Below, piece after piece: positions 60,830-64,000 of a stretch of 64,000 nt of DNA. The notes beneath the pieces were generated by a model, which was given only the letters and a program-made list of their open reading frames with translations, had not been told where the DNA came from and did no database searches. Origin of the DNA: Kryptolebias marmoratus (Eukaryota; Chordata; Actinopteri; Cyprinodontiformes; Rivulidae); NCBI RefSeq assembly GCF_001649575.2, contig NC_051434.1, positions 19,703,276-19,767,275 of the forward strand, given 5' to 3'. A program made the translations under genes and the position numbers. The stretch's first letter is position 1. Every line of letters starts with the position of its first letter.

Positions 60830-62395
60830 CAAAAACAAAAAAAAAAACAAACGAAAATTTCCAAACGGAAATATGAAAAGTGCTCCTCTGGAGTGAGGCA
60901 ACTTGTGTGCAGATCGTGCACACAATGATTGATCCATGTCTCTCCCGTAAAAGATCCAAATTCCTTTATTCTCTGAAGCTAGGTATCTATACACAATCCA
61001 TAGAGATATTTAATAGTTTCTGTTTTAGGTTGATTATTATCGTCTCCGGGGGGTAGGGGGGCTAAAACCTCTCAGGTGTGCCACCGATTCATTAGGAGAC
61101 GCCGCTCAAGGTAACAATAAAATGAAGGTGGGGGAGGGGAAGAAAAGAAAAAAAACGGGATGTAAACCTAACAACCTAAAAACCAAAAGACAAGAAGCCA
61201 GACTTTTTAGGTTTCCGGGTACAGAATCTGCAATCTGGACTTTTAATGTTCTGTACAATCTCCAAGAACAGCTCGTGTCAGGAGGGACTGCTGGGACCAA
61301 AAGGTTTGCAGAGTGCATACTGAAGAGGCGTCGGGATGGAGGATGGTCGCACGAAGAGGCTGCTGGCGCGGCGCCGAGATCTCCGGACCAGAGTCCTGTG
61401 GTCCGCTCTGCCCCGGCGGTCCCCCAGGACGGACGTCGTCTGCGACACGAGAGGCCGGGGGCGGGGGTGGGGTAAAACGTCCCGATGAAGGACACAGCAG
61501 GAGCGTGGGAGAAAGTTTTCCGAGCTTCGGTTTCATGCGATTCTCTTCTGTACACGTCTTCGCCCTTTATTTTCTTTATTTCCCCCCCAGCCAGTGAGTT
61601 CTGATGGTGGCAGCTGCCCTGAACTCCAGACTGAGCGCGCCTGTTTCAGGATGCGCGTTGGTGCGACCCCCCCCTCCGCTGAGATGAGGGCTCCGCTCTC
61701 ACCCCCCGCCCTTTACCACCCCACCGTTTGAACGGCACGCTCTTTTCAAGAGCGAGCCGTTCATTTTTTTTTTGTTGTTTTTTTGTTCGGCGCGTTTCAC
61801 TTCGTCAAATCCGCGTTCGCAAACGTAGCACTTTCCCAAAGTTCGTAGTTCATTTTTATGTTGCATAGCAACCAGAGTGCACCCTGTTGATCTTTTTGTT
61901 GTTGTCCTAACTAAGCTTTGGAATCGAGTAGAGAAAAAATTTGCAAATGATCTGAGCAAACCCTACAATGACTTCCTGTCTCTACTCGAAGTTTAGAATA
62001 CGACGATGGAGAAATAGAAACATTATAAACATTATAAAGGAAGAAAACAAAAGAAAGCATAATGAATAATACTAATTGGAACTTAAATGGTAGTTGCAGG
62101 TATAATAGTGCTACTACCTGGGATTATAAAAGGAATTATAGAAGAAGAGAATTTCTGCTATAATAAGAACGACTGAGATGCACTGACAGTTTGTGTCTTT
62201 GTCCAGCTTGGTAGGTTCTCATGGGTTGGTTTCAGGTAGGCACACGGACAGGCACTGCATGCGATGAATTGTGGGATGAAATATCGTCTGATTTTTATTT
62301 TTTTTTTCCGGGGGAGGGGGAGGGCGAAGCGCGTCAGAACTGGGTTGGCGGGCAAACCGAGCCGGCCTGTGACGCGCGGGAAGGATCAGCAGGGC
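55449..62395 (-). other. Probable long 3' UTR of gatad2b-like gene
   Basis: About 7 kb downstream of the stop codon holds no other exon and, unlike the flanking spacer, almost no recognisable transposons. It has many A/T homopolymers, including 32 T at 60794-60825, and a C14-A14 block at 55931. Minus-strand AATAAA signals occur at 60965-60970, 55449-55454 and 53704-53709, so alternative ends are possible. Mammalian GATAD2B mRNAs also have a 3' UTR of several kb. The extent is inferred. Confidence 0.45.
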
Positions 62396-62632
<237 letters not shown>

Positions 62633-62769
62633 TTAACACAGAGAGGAAATTATCATTTAATCCTGATGGATTGGTATTAACGGTTCCTGCTTTTGTGCTA
62701 GCAGTAAAAATCAAGAAAAAAAAGCATATTGCATAAATGTTCCAAACTGATTTACATGATGAGTGAAAG

Positions 62770-63560
62770 AAGTATTTGATCCCCTACAACTCAACCAGAG
62801 TTCTGGCTCCTACACACTGATTATGGCCCATGTGGCACGCTGATTAATCAAATAAAATGACTGTTTGTCACCCTGAATCTCACACCAGTCTTTGAAAGAT
62901 AATATTGCAAGATCTTTGCCTCATGAGCATGAGTGAGAATGATGATGGGAACAGGACTACAGTCACCAAGGATCCACGGTTCTGATGGGTTAAAATCCTG
63001 CAGCATCCCCCTGCTCAAGAAAGCCAACGTACAGGCTAGTTTGAAGATCATTAGGAAATGTCGAAATCAGGGTGTTCAACCCTGGTCCTCGAGGGCCACC
63101 ATCCTGCAGGTTTTATTTGTTTCTCTGCTCCAGCACACCTGATTTGAATCAATGTGTGATTACCAGGCTTCTGCAGAACATGAAGAGGTGATTTAACCTC
63201 TGAATCGGGTGTGTTGGAGCAGAGAAACAAGGAAAACATGCAGGATAGTGGCCCTCCAGGACCAGGGTTGCCGTGAGACCAGCTCTATCAACTCGACCTG
63301 CCGCGTTTGGAGGAAGAGAAATGCCGAGCATGACCAGAAGAACGCCATCCGCAGGGTCAAGCACGGAGGTGGAGTCATTATGCTTTGGGGCTGTTTTTCA
63401 GGCTGCATTGAGGGGGGCCAAAGAATAGACTTTAAAATCCTTTCTTCCCTCAAGACCGAACACTGAAGATGGGCGACGGATGGGTCTTCCAGTTTGACGA
63501 CAACCCAAAATAAGTTGCAGAGGCAACGAAGGAGCAGCTAAAGAAGAAGCATGGCGAGGT
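62770..63560 (+). pseudogene. Tc1-like relic split by a MITE
   Basis: AAGAAGTATTTGATCCCCTA at 62769 resembles a Tc1-type terminus. After an insertion at 63068-63283 the translation gives WRKRNAEHDQKNAIRRVKHG and GGVIMLWGCFSGCIEGG, then a stop, and later FDDNP-like scraps: the catalytic core of a Tc1 transposase with stops. Confidence 0.75.
63068..63283. mobile_element. Fold-back MITE inside Tc1 relic
   Basis: CAGGGTGTTCAACCCTGGTC at the left and GGACCAGGGTTGCCGTG at the right are inverse, with GGGCCACCATCCTGCAGG facing GCAGGATAGTGGCCCTCC. It interrupts the transposase relic, so it inserted later. Confidence 0.82.
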
Positions 63561-63593
63561 CCTCGCCGGTCCCCAGACCTCAGACCTGTAGAG

Positions 63594-63735
63594 CAGCGGT
63601 CCCCAACCTTTTCAACTCCACGGACTGGTTCATTATCAGACAGTGTTTTCACGGACCGGCCTTTAAAGGTGCGGCGGATAAATACAACAAAATAAAATGA
63701 TACGACCGACATGAAAACGAGTATTTTTAAAACAT
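63594..63735 (+). repeat. hAT end, CAGCGGTCCCCAACC type
   Basis: CAGCGGTCCCCAACCTTTTC, then TTATCAGACAGTGTTTTCAC and AATACAACAAAATAAAATGA. The same end in the opposite orientation is at 6283-6420 in pex11b intron 3. Confidence 0.7.
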
Positions 63736-63855
63736 TGCAGCTTTGTTAGTTTCGTCCTGGTATTGTGCTATCAACATGAATAACAGCCTCTCCTCCCCCT
63801 GATGTTCTCTGTGTTTAAACATGTTCTTTAGAATAAGATACACCACAACTATACA

Positions 63856-64000
63856 GGTGCTGGTCATAAAATTAGAATATCATGAAAAAGTAGATTGATT
63901 TCAGTAATTCCATTTAAAAAGTGAAACTTGTATATTATATTCATACATTACATACAAACTCATATATTTCAAATGTTTATTTCGTTTAATTTTGATGATT
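63856..64000 (+). mobile_element. Tc1/mariner-like end, cut by window end
   Basis: ACAGGTGCTGGTCATAAAAT, TAGAATATCATGAAAAAGTA and TTTCAGTAATTCCATTTAAA are the start of a very common fish DNA-transposon family. It runs off the window. Confidence 0.7.

Noticed and set aside
61106..61555. 149-residue minus-strand frame downstream of the gatad2b-like exon
   Set aside because: It is in the presumed 3' UTR, has low-complexity Pro/Ser/Arg content and no recognisable family.

Overview
The window is animal nuclear DNA, almost certainly from a ray-finned (percomorph-type) fish. Genes are split by GT-AG introns, exons match vertebrate proteins closely, and introns and spacers are packed with repeats typical of teleosts (Tc1/mariner relics, hAT-type MITEs with 8-bp target duplications, L2- and L1/Tx1-like LINE tails, a tRNA-derived SINE). 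There are no operons, CRISPR arrays or prokaryotic signals. Two assembly gaps (18118-18643 and 49081-49197) and one ambiguous base (47652) are present.

Six protein-coding genes are supported. From left to right: the 3' half of ilf2 (+, 90-2881, cut by the window start); pex11b (-, 5207-8136, complete, four exons); snapin (-, 9854-10940, complete, four exons); chtop (+, non-coding first exon ending at 11710, coding 15044-26877, complete); txnip (+, 38885-41184, complete, six exons, with a recognisable promoter); and the last coding exon of a gatad2b-like gene (-, 62396-62532), whose probable very long 3' UTR fills most of 55.4-62.4 kb. ilf2 and pex11b converge. snapin and chtop are head to head across a short spacer that may hold a shared promoter region. 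In human, from memory, ILF2, SNAPIN, CHTOP and GATAD2B lie in 1q21.3 while PEX11B and TXNIP lie in 1q21.1, so here the two sets are interleaved.

The genes do not form one pathway: dsRNA/RNA metabolism (ilf2), peroxisome division (pex11b), SNARE/BORC/BLOC-1 trafficking (snapin), mRNA export and arginine methylation (chtop), glucose-responsive redox control (txnip) and NuRD chromatin repression (gatad2b).

The rest is repeat-rich: a 9-kb chtop intron (16371-25374) with three hAT elements, a Tc1 relic and a SINE; an 11-kb chtop-txnip spacer; and a 13-14-kb spacer after txnip. A dispersed repeat family that I cannot assign to a superfamily occurs at least 12 times in both orientations. A fold-back MITE occurs four times, one copy carrying a nested retroposon with a 14-bp target duplication. 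Two THAP zinc-finger relics are present, one intact apart from a single in-frame stop. I found no convincing novel multi-gene system; the most unusual items are these repeat families, the THAP relics, the GC-AG intron of pex11b and the promoter layout of txnip.
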